Assembly (NCBI RefSeq): GCF_000208745.1
Contig: NC_030856.1
Location: 3,508,872 to 3,572,871 of the forward strand
Direction of reading: 5' to 3'
DNA from: Theobroma cacao
Taxonomy: Eukaryota; Streptophyta; Magnoliopsida; Malvales; Malvaceae
Length of the DNA stretch: 64,000 nt
Shown here: in pieces, positions 49,700-59,837 of the stretch
How positions within the stretch are numbered: the stretch's first letter is position 1
Layout: the number at the start of each line of letters is the position of its first letter
Made by a program: the position numbers and the translations under genes
The notes under the pieces: generated by a model
What the model saw: the letters and a program-made list of their open reading frames with translations, nothing else
Told to the model about the DNA's origin: nothing
Databases searched by the model: none

Positions 49700-51456
49700 T
49701 GAATACTAAGTTAATTTTTGCTTGAGTTTATGTTTCGGTCATGTAATATCGAACAAAGTGGCAAGGGTAAAACTATGTCCATTACATTACATACGGTATC
49801 TTCTTAAGGGCTTGAAAGTTCATGTTGTTGTGAACACATGGCATCACTCAAACAAAAGGAGCTTTCTCATATATATATATATATCAAACAATTCAAAATT
49901 AATTAATTTCGGAATTTTTTTTTGTTCTTTTGTTTCTCCCATCCAACAAACAAACATATCCCAGAAAGAAATTTAAGAAATCAGTATTGGAAGAACAAAG
50001 GAGAGGATAGAATGATGGCAAGGGCTAAAGCTATATATAGTCGGGGAAAAGATGTCAAACCTGTTTACCTGCTCAAATTATTTGGAAAGATGGAGCTCAA
50101 CAGGTTCCAAGCCACAAACCTCCTTATCTCCTCGTTAGGATTGGAATTTTATGTGGAAAAGTAACTGATATGAAAGACGGGGAATCAGCAGCGTTATAAT
50201 AAAGCTGAAACTCTTTACGTATATGCTGTTGGTCTAATTTCTACTCATTAATGAAGAGATTTAATATATTAGAAAGAAAATAAGAGTCTAAAGTCGGCAA
50301 CTCCATGCGAAGTCATCAAAGTAGTTGTGAAGTCACTTTCCTTGAAGCTGCTTCAGAATAATACATATAAGAATTGAACAAAGACTGAGAAAGTAGGATA
50401 TTGATTATGGGGCCACTTGTCCAAGTCTCCATAACTTCAATATTGTCCTCACAATCTATTTTTTATGTCTTAAAGCAAAGACCATGAACTTGTAGAGATG
50501 TTAAAAGAATGAATCATCTGGATAATCAAGGTACTGTTTACTGCCTTGGAACCTTGACATGACATAATTACATGTATAAAATTATTCTTACTCATAATAA
50601 AGGTTTAAATATTGCTCAAGTAATTTTGGTTGGACCATACTTGACTTTTTACTTATAACAAATTTAGAATTTTTTGTAAAAATTATAAAATGAAATGTTA
50701 ATCACTGAAAATTCCAAAACTCATAATTCTGCTATAAGATGCAAATTTATAAATGTTTATCGCTTCTACTAAATTTTTTCTTCTTTTCACTTTTTCGCAA
50801 GAGGTATGGAATATACTATCAATTAATGAAGTGAAATACATACAGTATGGCAAGATTTAAAGTGAAATTTTAAGAGCAGTCAAGGGCCTTCAAAGAAATC
50901 AAGTTCAATATCAAAATGACCTGCCTCATCTTTTTGATTGTAACTATAAGGGGAAAAATAATGCTTCGTTGGGACTAAAAATGAAGCAGAATACACTATG
51001 TTTTAAAAATCGAAACATATATAACCTGCTTATTAATTGCTACAGACATAAAGCAAATTACATGGGCATAAATCTAGTTTTCAATAATAATAAACATCAT
51101 CTTGGACAATAATAATAATGATAATAAATCCAAGAAAATATGAATTGTTTTACAATCCTAAAGGATTTCAATTATGGATTAATAAATTTTAAACATAAGT
51201 AAGGAATAGTATTTCTTTTTGATAATTTAAACACGAAAGATAGTGAAAACAATAATATATCTCAAAAAAGATATTTAGGAAATAATTGCAAGAAAAAATT
51301 GAGAGAGTAGAATGATAATAAAAATACTTATGTGGAAAGATGAAGAACAAGGCTCAAGTAGTAGATGGACCTGCAAATTAATCCCCTTGGCTCCTAATGT
51401 CCTTGTTAAGCACAAATTTTTGGTGGAAAATAGCTGACATAAAAGAGGGAAAATCG
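49700..51456. other. CNL upstream flank, no gene recognised
   Basis: Contains the upstream flank of the CNL, one more copy of the short repeated word at 50300-50460, and blocks related to 35.1-35.3 and 9.5-9.7 kb. Small open frames have no recognisable product. Confidence 0.45.
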
Positions 51457-51539
51457 GTAGTGTTTGGTCCCGTTTGGTTCTGCATTCCATCCAATTTCCA
51501 AACAAAAGAAAACGAATACAAGATACAACTGAGAGGATA

Positions 51540-51752
51540 CAAGATCATTTTGCTACCTCCTTACTATGCTGTTTAAGTTGAGAAAACAATAGTGGAATTG
51601 GCGTGCCTTAGAACAGGGAGATCTCTGCCAATCTCAACAACCTCCCACGGGGCAAAGGTACGAAGGTAAGCTTTCATTTTCACTGTCCAAATAGGGTAGT
51701 TGTCTCTAAAAAACAACGGAGGAGCCAGAGCGTTGAAGGAAGATGAAGCCAT
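51540..51752 (-). pseudogene. Copia gag N-terminus, truncated
   Basis: Minus-strand start MASSSFNALAPPLFFRDNYP followed by IWTVKMKAYLR, then WEVVEIGRDLPVL and, after a frame change, SQLKQHSKEVAK. This is the start of a plant Ty1/copia gag. The remainder of gag and all of pol are missing, the sequence ending about 75 bases from the left border of the insertion. Confidence 0.75.
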
Positions 51753-51869
51753 TGCTGGTCAATCGAAGTTGTTAAAGCTTTGCAGTGAGTGACTACTATT
51801 CTGGAAAGAAACCAAATGTTTTTCAACGGTTTAAAAAATGAAGCTAGGGTCCCTTAGGGTCCTCAACAA

Positions 51870-52737
51870 GCTTTGATACCATGTTGGAAATAGTAGTTAT
51901 ATTGTAATGTTTTTTAGGCCGATGGTTATGGAAGAAAACCAAGAAAACAAAAACCAGTCCAGAGAAAATTAACAGCCAAAATGAAGGAGCCAAAAACTCA
52001 ACATTTTAGTCTTGCATAGGACCGTATATTATTCGATAGATGAGTGTAGGAGAGTGAAAATTAAAACAACTTGGCTAGCAACAAACAGATAGCCTTAACT
52101 GTTTTGCATACTACCAAGTATGACGCAGACTGTCATGAGCCAACCTTGTACCATACTATGATAGGGTAAAATTGTCTATGAGATTGAGTCTTTTATACTT
52201 GTAAGGGAAATGTCTCTCTTTCAAACAATGTAATAGCTCATGGTGACAGCTCCACAAATACTTGTTAAATCTTTAAGGGGAAAGACCTTTTAGGAAAAGA
52301 ATGTCTTTATTTCAAGCGTTGTAATGGCTACTAGTAGAATACTTTAAATCTCGTAAACTCTTTATAGGAGATGAGCAGTCAGTGGATTGTTGGGCTGCGT
52401 CACTAATAAAGGTATGTTTGTAGCAAATCATCTAGAGCTGCCTCTATCGCTCGACAATGGCATGTCTTGGTTCCTTTGTAATTAATTTCATATTAATAAA
52501 ACATATTTCTTTTTTATGACTTAGTGGTTGCATATATGGCATTCGATATGCCTTTTAATTTTAATGCGGGTTTTCTCAGTCTGATTTGTTGATATTATTA
52601 TTGTTGGATTAGATATAACCGAGTTTTGACTGACTTGAGTAAAAGCGTCCACTCAAGTGTAGTATAAACTATCACATACTTAAGCGAAAGAGCATAGTTG
52701 GTGACACACAGCACCACCCCAGGTGGTTCTTACAACA
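51870..52737 (-). repeat. Copia 5' LTR with primer-binding site
   Basis: On the minus strand TGGTATCAAAGC (51881-51870), the usual tRNA-Met primer site, follows directly after an LTR end CCAACA. On the plus strand the LTR would start TGTTGGAA at 51882 and could end TTACAACA at 52737, giving matched TGTTG/CAACA ends. The outer border is inferred since no second LTR is present. Confidence 0.5.
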
Positions 52738-53016
52738 CATTTCTAGCCAAACATTAATAGAAAAGAATAACCAAATAAAGATATAACAGTAATGTAAAAT
52801 AAAACAGTAGTCTTTAAAATGAGTCATGTGACTAGATTACGTGACATCTTCTCCAAATTAAATCCCAATCTTGGCGCAAACCGCCATAACACTCACAGGT
52901 TCTTCAAGCCAACCCTCACACTTCAACAAATTCCTCCCCTTCCCTCATTTATTTTCTGTGTATCCCAACCCACCAACTGGTGGACAAGGTTGGGCAAGGG
53001 AGTGTTGCTTCCTTGA

Positions 53017-54603
53017 TTACTCACAAGTAACGGATACTTGCACTTCACCATATCGACCATATATGCTCTTAGTTTGGGTTCCAACCACTGCATCAAAGTG
53101 TGCACTTCCCTTCGCAATTTGGTCATCAGGTGACACTGTATCATAATCCCATAAATCTGTCGTGATTGTTAACCCGGAACTCGCTGGTGCTACCACAACC
53201 GAACGAGTCAGGGGAATAGAATGATAAGGACGCACTTGGATATATTCATCGGATGATTTCTCAAACAATGTGAGGGATGTTGATGATCCCTCTAAATCTT
53301 GTGAAGCCTTGATTGTTCCATACACATCCGCTGGCGATTCCTTATCCCCATTGATGAGCAAAACATCGACAGTGGCGTTGAGAGCTTGTCTTACTACAGA
53401 GTAACCTATCGTGACATTACCATCTTTACCATACACAACCGTCTCCAAAAGCTTGTCATAATTGGCAAAAGTTAGATTCTCATTTCTTGGTTCCCACACG
53501 ATGTCACCTTGAGCAATCTCATCATCGGGGGATAAGCTGTCATGGTCCCATAAATTGACGCTAATAACAAATACATCACCGCCCGAAATAGCAGTAGAAG
53601 GGCCTGTCAATGTGGCAAATCCGCCAGGACCTTTGCTCTCGTAGTCACTTGAACTCCGATCATACACCGTATGAAGGCCCCAAAAGTCTTTGACCTTCAC
53701 CGTTCCATAGAGGTCACCAGGATCCTCACCATCAATATTGTTCACACGTATATACTCGATGCTCACCAAGGTACGCACGTATGAAACATTTGTATCAGCA
53801 GCAATATCCACATTATGAACATTGCCAGCATCAACATCAGCTTGGCGTTTCACGCGGTTGCTTTTGCGTGGGACATACAGCAAGATCCCAAGTGCGGCAA
53901 TGGCCTGACCTACGGTCCAAATGTTGGCTCTGTTAGGGTTTGGGACGTTAGGCAAGGGTGTATTATTTGTCCAGTGAGGGAAGTCAGCACGTTGGACAGC
54001 ACTAGAAAAACTTTCAAAGCCCTGCTGCAGCTCGACGAGTTGCCAAGGGAGTGGTGCAGAATTGTACCAATTCATGACAATGTGGTTGGTGATTGGTTGA
54101 AACCTAGAAGATTCAGCAATCATCTGAGTTAGAACTAGTAATGCTCTAGCACAATTCTGCAATGCATTGTTTTGGGTCGAGTTTGGGTTCTCTGTTGTTG
54201 CTAGGTTAGCAATGGCATTTCTCAAATTAGACAAACCCAGCTGAACAGTTTCACGGGTAACGCCAGCAGCATTAATCAAAGTGTAACCATCTACATAGCT
54301 TCCGCTATATGCAAGAGGACTCCTTTCAGAAATCAAAGATGAATCTGAAAACTCCCAAAATGTTGCACCGTTATCTCTCGAATATCCACGCACATATAGA
54401 TTTCGCTTGTCGATTCTCAAGATGATGGTGAAATCACCAGAAATTAGGTGAATATCTAACCAGCTTTTAGGCTGAGTTTGTGGCATGAGCACACTAATAT
54501 CATGTGATGTGGAGTATGAGAGTATGGATCTTAGGCTTTTGATAAATATCTGGTAATCATCTTCATCAACATTGAAAGCAATTGAAGTATGCCCACCTGC
54601 CAT
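53017..54603 (-). CDS. Ribosome-inactivating protein (rRNA N-glycosylase) fused to two C2-like repeats
   Basis: Intact 528-codon gene. Residues about 8-250 are a RIP domain, the enzyme class that removes one adenine from the sarcin-ricin loop of 28S rRNA. The active-site helix reads ALLVLTQMIAESSRF with the catalytic pair E164 and R167; the two substrate-stacking tyrosines are most likely Y70 (in NLYVRGY) and Y103 (in GSYVDGY). There is no signal peptide or visible membrane segment, so a cytosolic or nuclear location is expected, unlike secreted type 1 and type 2 RIPs. No ricin-B lectin chain is present. Instead residues about 280-370 and 412-505 form two related repeats, each with DLYGT/DVYGT and LWDxDxxSPDDxIAxG, resembling C2 domains. 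The start context AACAATGGC is good. It lies within the 3.2-kb insertion, 50 bases from its right edge. Activity, targets and real expression are unknown. Confidence 0.88.
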   Translation of the reverse strand: MAGGHTSIAFNVDEDDYQIFIKSLRSILSYSTSHDISVLMPQTQPKSWLDIHLISGDFTIILRIDKRNLYVRGYSRDNGATFWEFSDSSLISERSPLAYSGSYVDGYTLINAAGVTRETVQLGLSNLRNAIANLATTENPNSTQNNALQNCARALLVLTQMIAESSRFQPITNHIVMNWYNSAPLPWQLVELQQGFESFSSAVQRADFPHWTNNTPLPNVPNPNRANIWTVGQAIAALGILLYVPRKSNRVKRQADVDAGNVHNVDIAADTNVSYVRTLVSIEYIRVNNIDGEDPGDLYGTVKVKDFWGLHTVYDRSSSDYESKGPGGFATLTGPSTAISGGDVFVISVNLWDHDSLSPDDEIAQGDIVWEPRNENLTFANYDKLLETVVYGKDGNVTIGYSVVRQALNATVDVLLINGDKESPADVYGTIKASQDLEGSSTSLTLFEKSSDEYIQVRPYHSIPLTRSVVVAPASSGLTITTDLWDYDTVSPDDQIAKGSAHFDAVVGTQTKSIYGRYGEVQVSVTCE

Positions 54604-54658
54604 TGTTGATCAGGCGTTTCTGTTTGCAAAGATGAGGTGGAAGTGTTGGTTCCGTAGT

Positions 54659-54667
54659 GTTATAAAG
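54659..54667 (-). promoter_or_regulatory. Possible TATA box of the RIP gene
   Basis: The minus strand reads CTTTATAAC about 57 bases before the RIP start codon. It lies across the right target repeat, so most of the promoter would be host-flank DNA, not part of the insertion. Inferred from position only. Confidence 0.3.
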
Positions 54668-55480
54668 GTGAAAAGCATATTTGCTAAAGTTTTTGGAATT
54701 ATTCCTATTTTACTCACTATAATTAATTTCAGAGTAATTAAGAGAATAGAAGCATGACAAAGAAAGAACCAAAATAATTGTGTGCAAGATGATGAAATTA
54801 TATTAAAAGGTTATAAGATTCTTAAAAACATGAATCAAAAGATTAAAAATCGTGATATAAAGTAGTAGACAGTAGTTCAATTACCTGGTTGAGTAAGGCT
54901 AAGAATTGGTAACTTCTGCTATGCTTAGAGGATCTTGGTTAAAGTGGTGGAATGGAAGATTAATATCTCCTTCCAAATTTTGTGAAGAAAAGAGCAAAAT
55001 CAGATGTCTCCTTTATGAGAAGAGAATGAATTATTAGAAGTACTTCATTCACACCAGAACCATTTATTATATGTCAACTTCCCTGCTGGTTGTGCATTAA
55101 TTTTTCTATAATTTTCGTCTGAAGTTTGTACATTTGAGTAATGATCTGAAGCAGAGCCAGAGTCGGAGGCTCTGAGCTGTAATTTGTTTGCATCTGCAAC
55201 ATGATTGAAGAATCTAATTAACTATGCACAACAAGTTTATCCCTTGATATAAGTAATGAGAAAGAAGCTATACATGCTTATTAGCCATTTCAGATTACTT
55301 GAAAAGATAAATTGTTGAAGAAACCAGATTTATCATTTCATCTTCTTCCAGAATATCCTGTTTGTGATTCCGTTATCAATTGGGGCATTTCCATTCCATC
55401 ATCCCCTTTTTAAAATCAGAAAGCAAAGCAAAGCCCATGATGATAGCAGCTAAGAAAATCTCCTCTCCAAATATTAATAT
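54668..55480. other. Intergenic, no gene recognised
   Basis: Continues the intergenic block seen at 35.2-35.4 and 42.6-42.8 kb. Nothing coding is seen. Confidence 0.45.
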
Positions 55481-55499
55481 ATCTTTCGTGCCAAGAGAT

Positions 55500-56690
55500 A
55501 ATAACTTATGAGAAAACAATGATTAATAGTTGGTTAGTCAATGCAGCACGTCATCGCTAACATTAAATTACGGGAAAAAAATAATTAATAGTCAGTGATT
55601 AGATGCTGCAACTCATTGCTGATATTGCTAACATTTGTACAAAGCATTAAATTATGGGAAAAAAATAATTAATAGTCGGTGAGTCCATGCAGCAAGTCAT
55701 CGCTAACATTGAATTATGGGAAAAAAAAATTAATAGTCAGTGAGTCAATGCTGCAACTCATTGCTAACATTGCTAACATTTGTCCAAAACATTAGATTAC
55801 GGGAAAAAAATAATTAATAGTCGTCAAGTCAATGCTGCAAATCATTGCTAACATCAACTAATAGTTAGTGAGTCAATGCTGCAAGTCATTGCTAACATTG
55901 CTAACATTTGTACAAAACATTAAATTATGGAAAAAAATAATTAATAGTCATCGAGTCAATGCTGCAAGTCATTGCTAACATCAACTAATAGTTAGTGAGT
56001 CAATGCTAACATTGCTAACATTTGTACAAAACATTAAATTATGAAAAACAATAATTAATAGTCATCGAGTCAATGCTGCAAGTCCTTGCTAACATTAACT
56101 AATAGTTAGTGAGTCAATGCTGCAAGTCATTGCTAACATTTGTACAAAACATTAAATTATGGAAAAAAATAATTAATAGTCATCGAGTCAATACTGCAAG
56201 TCATTGCTAACATTAACTAATAGTTTGTGAGTCAATGCTCCAAGTCATTGCTAACATTGCTAACATTTGTACAAAACATTAAATTATGGAAAAAAATAAT
56301 TAATAGTCATCGAGTCAATGCTGCAAGTCATTGCTAACATTAACTAATAGTTAGTGAGTCAATGCTAACATTGCTAACATTTGTACAAAACATTAAATTA
56401 TGGGAAAAAAATAATTAATAGGCATCGAGTCAATGTTGCAAGTCATTGCTAACATCAACTAATAGTTAGTGAGTCAATGCTGCAAGTCATTGCTAACATT
56501 GCTAACATTTGTACAAAACATTAAATTATGGAAAAAAATAATTAATAGTCATCGAGTCAATACTGCAAGTCATTGCTAACATTAACTAATAGTTTGTGAG
56601 TCAATGCTCCAAGTCATTGCTAACATTGCTAACATTTGTACAAAACATTAAATTATGGGAAAAATTAATTAAAAGTTAGTGACACAATGC
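55500..56690. repeat. Minisatellite array, unit about 114-127 bp
   Basis: About ten imperfect tandem copies. A unit contains ATTAATAGTCATCGAGTCAA, then GCTGCAAGTCATTGCTAACA, then AACTAATAGTTAGTGAGTCA and ACATTTGTACAAAACATTAA. The marker TTAATAG(T/G)CATCGAG falls at 55941, 56055, 56173, 56300, 56415 and 56542, so spacings are 114, 118, 127, 115 and 127. Units differ by gain or loss of a TGCAAGTCATTGCTAACATT sub-repeat. Confidence 0.9.
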
Positions 56691-57193
56691 TGCAAATATT
56701 TGTACAAAATTTATAATGACCTAACTCCAAACACTATTAGTTCACTAACTTTTTAAGTCTAAACTATGTGACTCTCAAAATTTTAAATTTAAATTACTGG
56801 AAGTGATTGACTTGGATTATTATATAAATTTTAACAATCAGATTCATCTCTACTGTGATATCACAAATCTATTTTCTAAATTGTCACGAAATTTCAATAA
56901 CATGTCCTAAGGGTAAAAAATGCTATTAAAATTCCCCTACTTTCCTCACAATCAGTTTGTTTGAACAGCAAAAACGTATAAGATTTCATGCTTTTGGCTT
57001 TGGTAGGTTATCCATGATGGCATCGCAATGACTCAAACAGGGAAAGTTAGAAACTAAGCAATCTGACTGAAAAGAAAGATAAAAATAAGAAATGGGAGAA
57101 AAGAAGATGCAACAACTTGACTAAGCAATGACCATCCTGCATTAAAAAAACTAAAACTAAAAACAACACCTACCCTGTCATTAGCGAATGCAA

Positions 57194-58619
57194 ATCTTCT
57201 GCCCCGAATTGGTGCCCATTTTATGCCCCCTTTATAAATTTATGCCATCTGTCCGATAAATGGAAGTTTATTAACGGCACATTAACTCCCTCCTTTTTTT
57301 TCTTTTCCAATGATTTCAATCGTTACTCTCCAGTTTTTTCTCTTTACTTCTTCTTCCGTCATGGTGGAGGCTTCAGACAATAGCAAGTTTTAGTTTTCGC
57401 CTAGGTCCTTAACCAAGGATGACTTGTTCATGGACAAGAGCAAAGCTAAGAACAATCTCAAGAATCCCGAAGATTGTTTTGGATTAGACCACTTGTGCAT
57501 CGACAAAAAGAAAGCTAAGAACAATCCCAAGAACTCCAAAGTTTTGTTTTTTGGAAAACAATTATTGAGAGAAGGTACACACAATGCCATTGTTTTTACA
57601 GGATTGACCACATTTTTTTTATGTTCTCTGCTCTAACAATGTTATTGGGTCCAAATTTGCCAAAATCAATGAAATGGTTGTTTTACAGAAAAGATTAATG
57701 TAATGGTGGAATAGCACAGAGCTTAAAAATTGGGGAAAAAGAAAAGAAAAAGCCGCACTTGATCGTCCTCTTCATATCTGGGTCTCGAGCAACTCCATTG
57801 GTCACAATATTTGACGCAGAGAGAACCAGACTGATGCAAGTAAAAGCCACATAAGCCACACAAGGCAATTATCTTATTTTCATTACTTGAATTTGCGTAT
57901 AGAATATCAAAATCAAAAAATTTGGTTACACTTGGGATGAAAACAAAGACTGCTTAAACCCCACCCAAAAATCATCCCACAGACATAATATCCCTGTACA
58001 GCAAAAGAGTCAAAAACACAGAATCTACAAGAGATACACAATGAGTAAAAAGACCATCCTCATTCCTTTAGCATGAAATCGAATCAAATTTTCCTTCACG
58101 CCCTGCCATCCTTAAAGCACTGCAAAAACCAGCATAAAGACACTATCTCGAGACATAACCACATCGGGTTACAACATAGTAGCCCAAATATAATATCATG
58201 CCATCAATACACACCAACATATCACAAACCACGCTAATCAAAGGCTATTGGTAAGTTAGTTGTCCACTGGATCCCTTCTTCAGCAAAGGATCTCAAAGAT
58301 GGCTTATGTGTTCTTTCCGGATCTAAGTTCTCCGATGGAGTCTATTTTGGGTTTTGCTAAAACAGAGAATGACAAAGAAGGTAAATACCACTTGAGTTCT
58401 TAACCGATAACGACTTGTTCATGAAGAAGAGTAAAGCTAAGAACAATCCAAAAATCCCTAAGATGGCTGACGTTTCCTAGATTGGAGAGTAATGATTGGA
58501 AATATCAGGGAAAGAAAAAAAAAAAGTTAACGTGCTGTTGATAAACTTCCATTTATTGGACAGATGGCATAATCTTATAAGAGGGGCAGGAAACGGGACA
58601 CCAATTCGGGGCAGAAGAT
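57194..58619. mobile_element. Element with long terminal inverted repeats (MULE-like or foldback)
   Basis: 57194-57335 and 58480-58619 are inverted copies of one another: outer ends ATCTTCTGCCCCGAATTGG, then a shared CATCTGTCC-ATAAATGGAAG stretch and a pyrimidine-rich tract. Inside, a word GACTTGTTCATG followed by AAAGCTAAGAACAAT occurs twice in direct order (about 57419 and 58409). No transposase is encoded; the 70-73-codon frames near 57400-57640 have no known motif. I find no clear target duplication. Long TIRs of about 140 bases suggest a non-autonomous Mutator-like element. Confidence 0.65.
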
Positions 58620-58786
58620 ATGATTCCTTCTTTGGCACATTCTTCAACCAATTCTCGATGTCTTGGGGTTAAATTCCTGTACAAATGGATTCCAATAATC
58701 ATTTAACTTGCTTTTAAGGGAAGCACATAAATTGAGGCGTAATTTGCTTCAAATGTGAATATGCTCAGAGCAAATAGGGGTGCTCC

Positions 58787-58975
58787 TGACGCTGGGGTGT
58801 TGTAAAGATACCTAGACGATATGAAAGACATCAATCGTGACAAGTTTGAAAACCCCACTAAAGTGAATAACCAATCTTGGCAAGATTGAAAACCCCACTA
58901 AGGTAAAAAATAACCAAAATCTCACTTTGGTTGGCTAGGCCAAAGATATTAAAACCTCTTACTCTTTAAAAAGAG
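58787..58975 (-). repeat. Partial LTR, outer end
   Basis: Matches 61674-61868 of the complete LTR and ends at CTTTAAAAAGAG, where it joins gag sequence. Confidence 0.85.
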
Positions 58976-59386
58976 CACTCATTGAGCTTTTTCGTAATTG
59001 TTGTTTCTCAACCTTTAATGCTAATCTGATGACATCATTTACGTTCCAATATGGTTGTAGTTGAACAACATCTGCAATTCCAACATTAAGACCCCCAAGA
59101 TAACGAGCTACAGTTTGTTCTTCAGGTTCATGGACATCGCACTTCATGTGAAGTTGCTTGAACTCCATTGTATATTCTTCCACCGTCATTGTTTTTTGCC
59201 TCAAGTTATGAAATTTGATAAAAATTTCTTGTCGATAATGCTCAGGAAGAAACTTACGCTTGAGTTCTTGACGAATCTTATCCCATGTTCTGATCTTGTA
59301 ACTGCCTTCTCTTTCTCGTTGTCTTTTGAGATTTTTTCACTAAATAGAAGCGTGTTTTTTCAATTTAATTGCCACAAGCTTAAACC
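58959..59386 (-). pseudogene. Gypsy gag C-half, displaced into the 3' LTR
   Basis: Minus-strand reading RTWDKIRQELKRKFLPEHYR then FIKFHNLRQKTMTVEEYTME, FKQLHMKCDVHEPEEQTVAR and YLGGLNVGIADVVQL is the core of a Ty3/gypsy gag. It starts with the same bases as the gag end at 61148-61064 (KHASI.., KRQREREG.YKIRTWDK), so it overlaps and continues the gag N-half located 2 kb away. Two adjacent stops precede it (TAG TGA in place of TGG TTA). It lies between two partial LTRs. Confidence 0.85.
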
Positions 59387-59833
59387 CCACTAAAGTGAAT
59401 CACCAATCTTGGCAAGGTTGAAAACCCCACTAAGATGAAAAATAGCCAAAATTCCACTTTGGTTGGCTAGCCAAAGATATTAAAACCTCTTACTCTTTAA
59501 AAAGAGCCTAGAGAAATAAGCACTCCTACTTAAGAAAATATTATTTATTAACTCTCAACTCTGAATGTCTCATAACTAAGCCTAAGGGTCCTATTTATAG
59601 TATTATAGGCCCAAATCCTAATAAAACTCTACTCCTAGTTATCTAATACAATTAGAATAATTAATAAAAGATTTAAATAAAATAGGTGTTCTATTCCTAA
59701 ATAGAACATGACTAGCTTAAAATCCTAACACAAGTAAAGGAAGAATTTTAATATACCTATAATTCCTAAATCAACTAAAATTAACAAAAAATTAAATTAA
59801 ATAAAATATAATCCTAAACGCTCCTGCGTCATT
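59384..59833 (-). repeat. Partial 3' LTR
   Basis: Aligns with 61740-62186; lacks the last roughly 65 bases of the LTR. It starts TGACGCAGGAGCG on the minus strand, just after a short purine run TTAGAGAGAA that may be the polypurine tract. Confidence 0.88.
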
Positions 59834-59837
59834 CTCT

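Larger units (their letters stand above)
51465..54653 (-). mobile_element. 3.2-kb insertion flanked by 8-bp direct repeats, carrying the RIP gene
   Basis: GTAGTGTT occurs at 51457-51464 and again at 54654-54661. Left of it the sequence matches the paralogous block at about 35190-35225, and right of it the match resumes at the very next base (ATAAAGG..., then ATTTGCTAAAGTTT). The paralogue therefore shows the empty site with a single GTAGTGTT. The inserted DNA contains the 5' end of a copia element and a complete RIP gene. Its left end starts TGGTCCCGTTTGGTTCTG and its right end finishes GTGTTGGTTCC; I see no convincing terminal inverted repeat. An 8-bp duplication is typical of hAT transposons, but the carrier is not identified. 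Confidence 0.75.

Noticed and set aside
53815..54132. 105-codon plus-strand frame
   Set aside because: Antisense shadow of the RIP gene.
51465..54653. RIP gene as a processed retrocopy
   Set aside because: No A-tail at the expected left border, and the insertion includes unrelated copia DNA.
55500..56690. CRISPR-like array of repeats
   Set aside because: The units are contiguous variants without unique spacers, in a plant nuclear setting; it is a minisatellite.
57424..57636. 70-codon plus-strand frame rich in K and N
   Set aside because: Inside the inverted-repeat element, no known motif; the repeated KSKAKNN words come from the internal DNA repeat.
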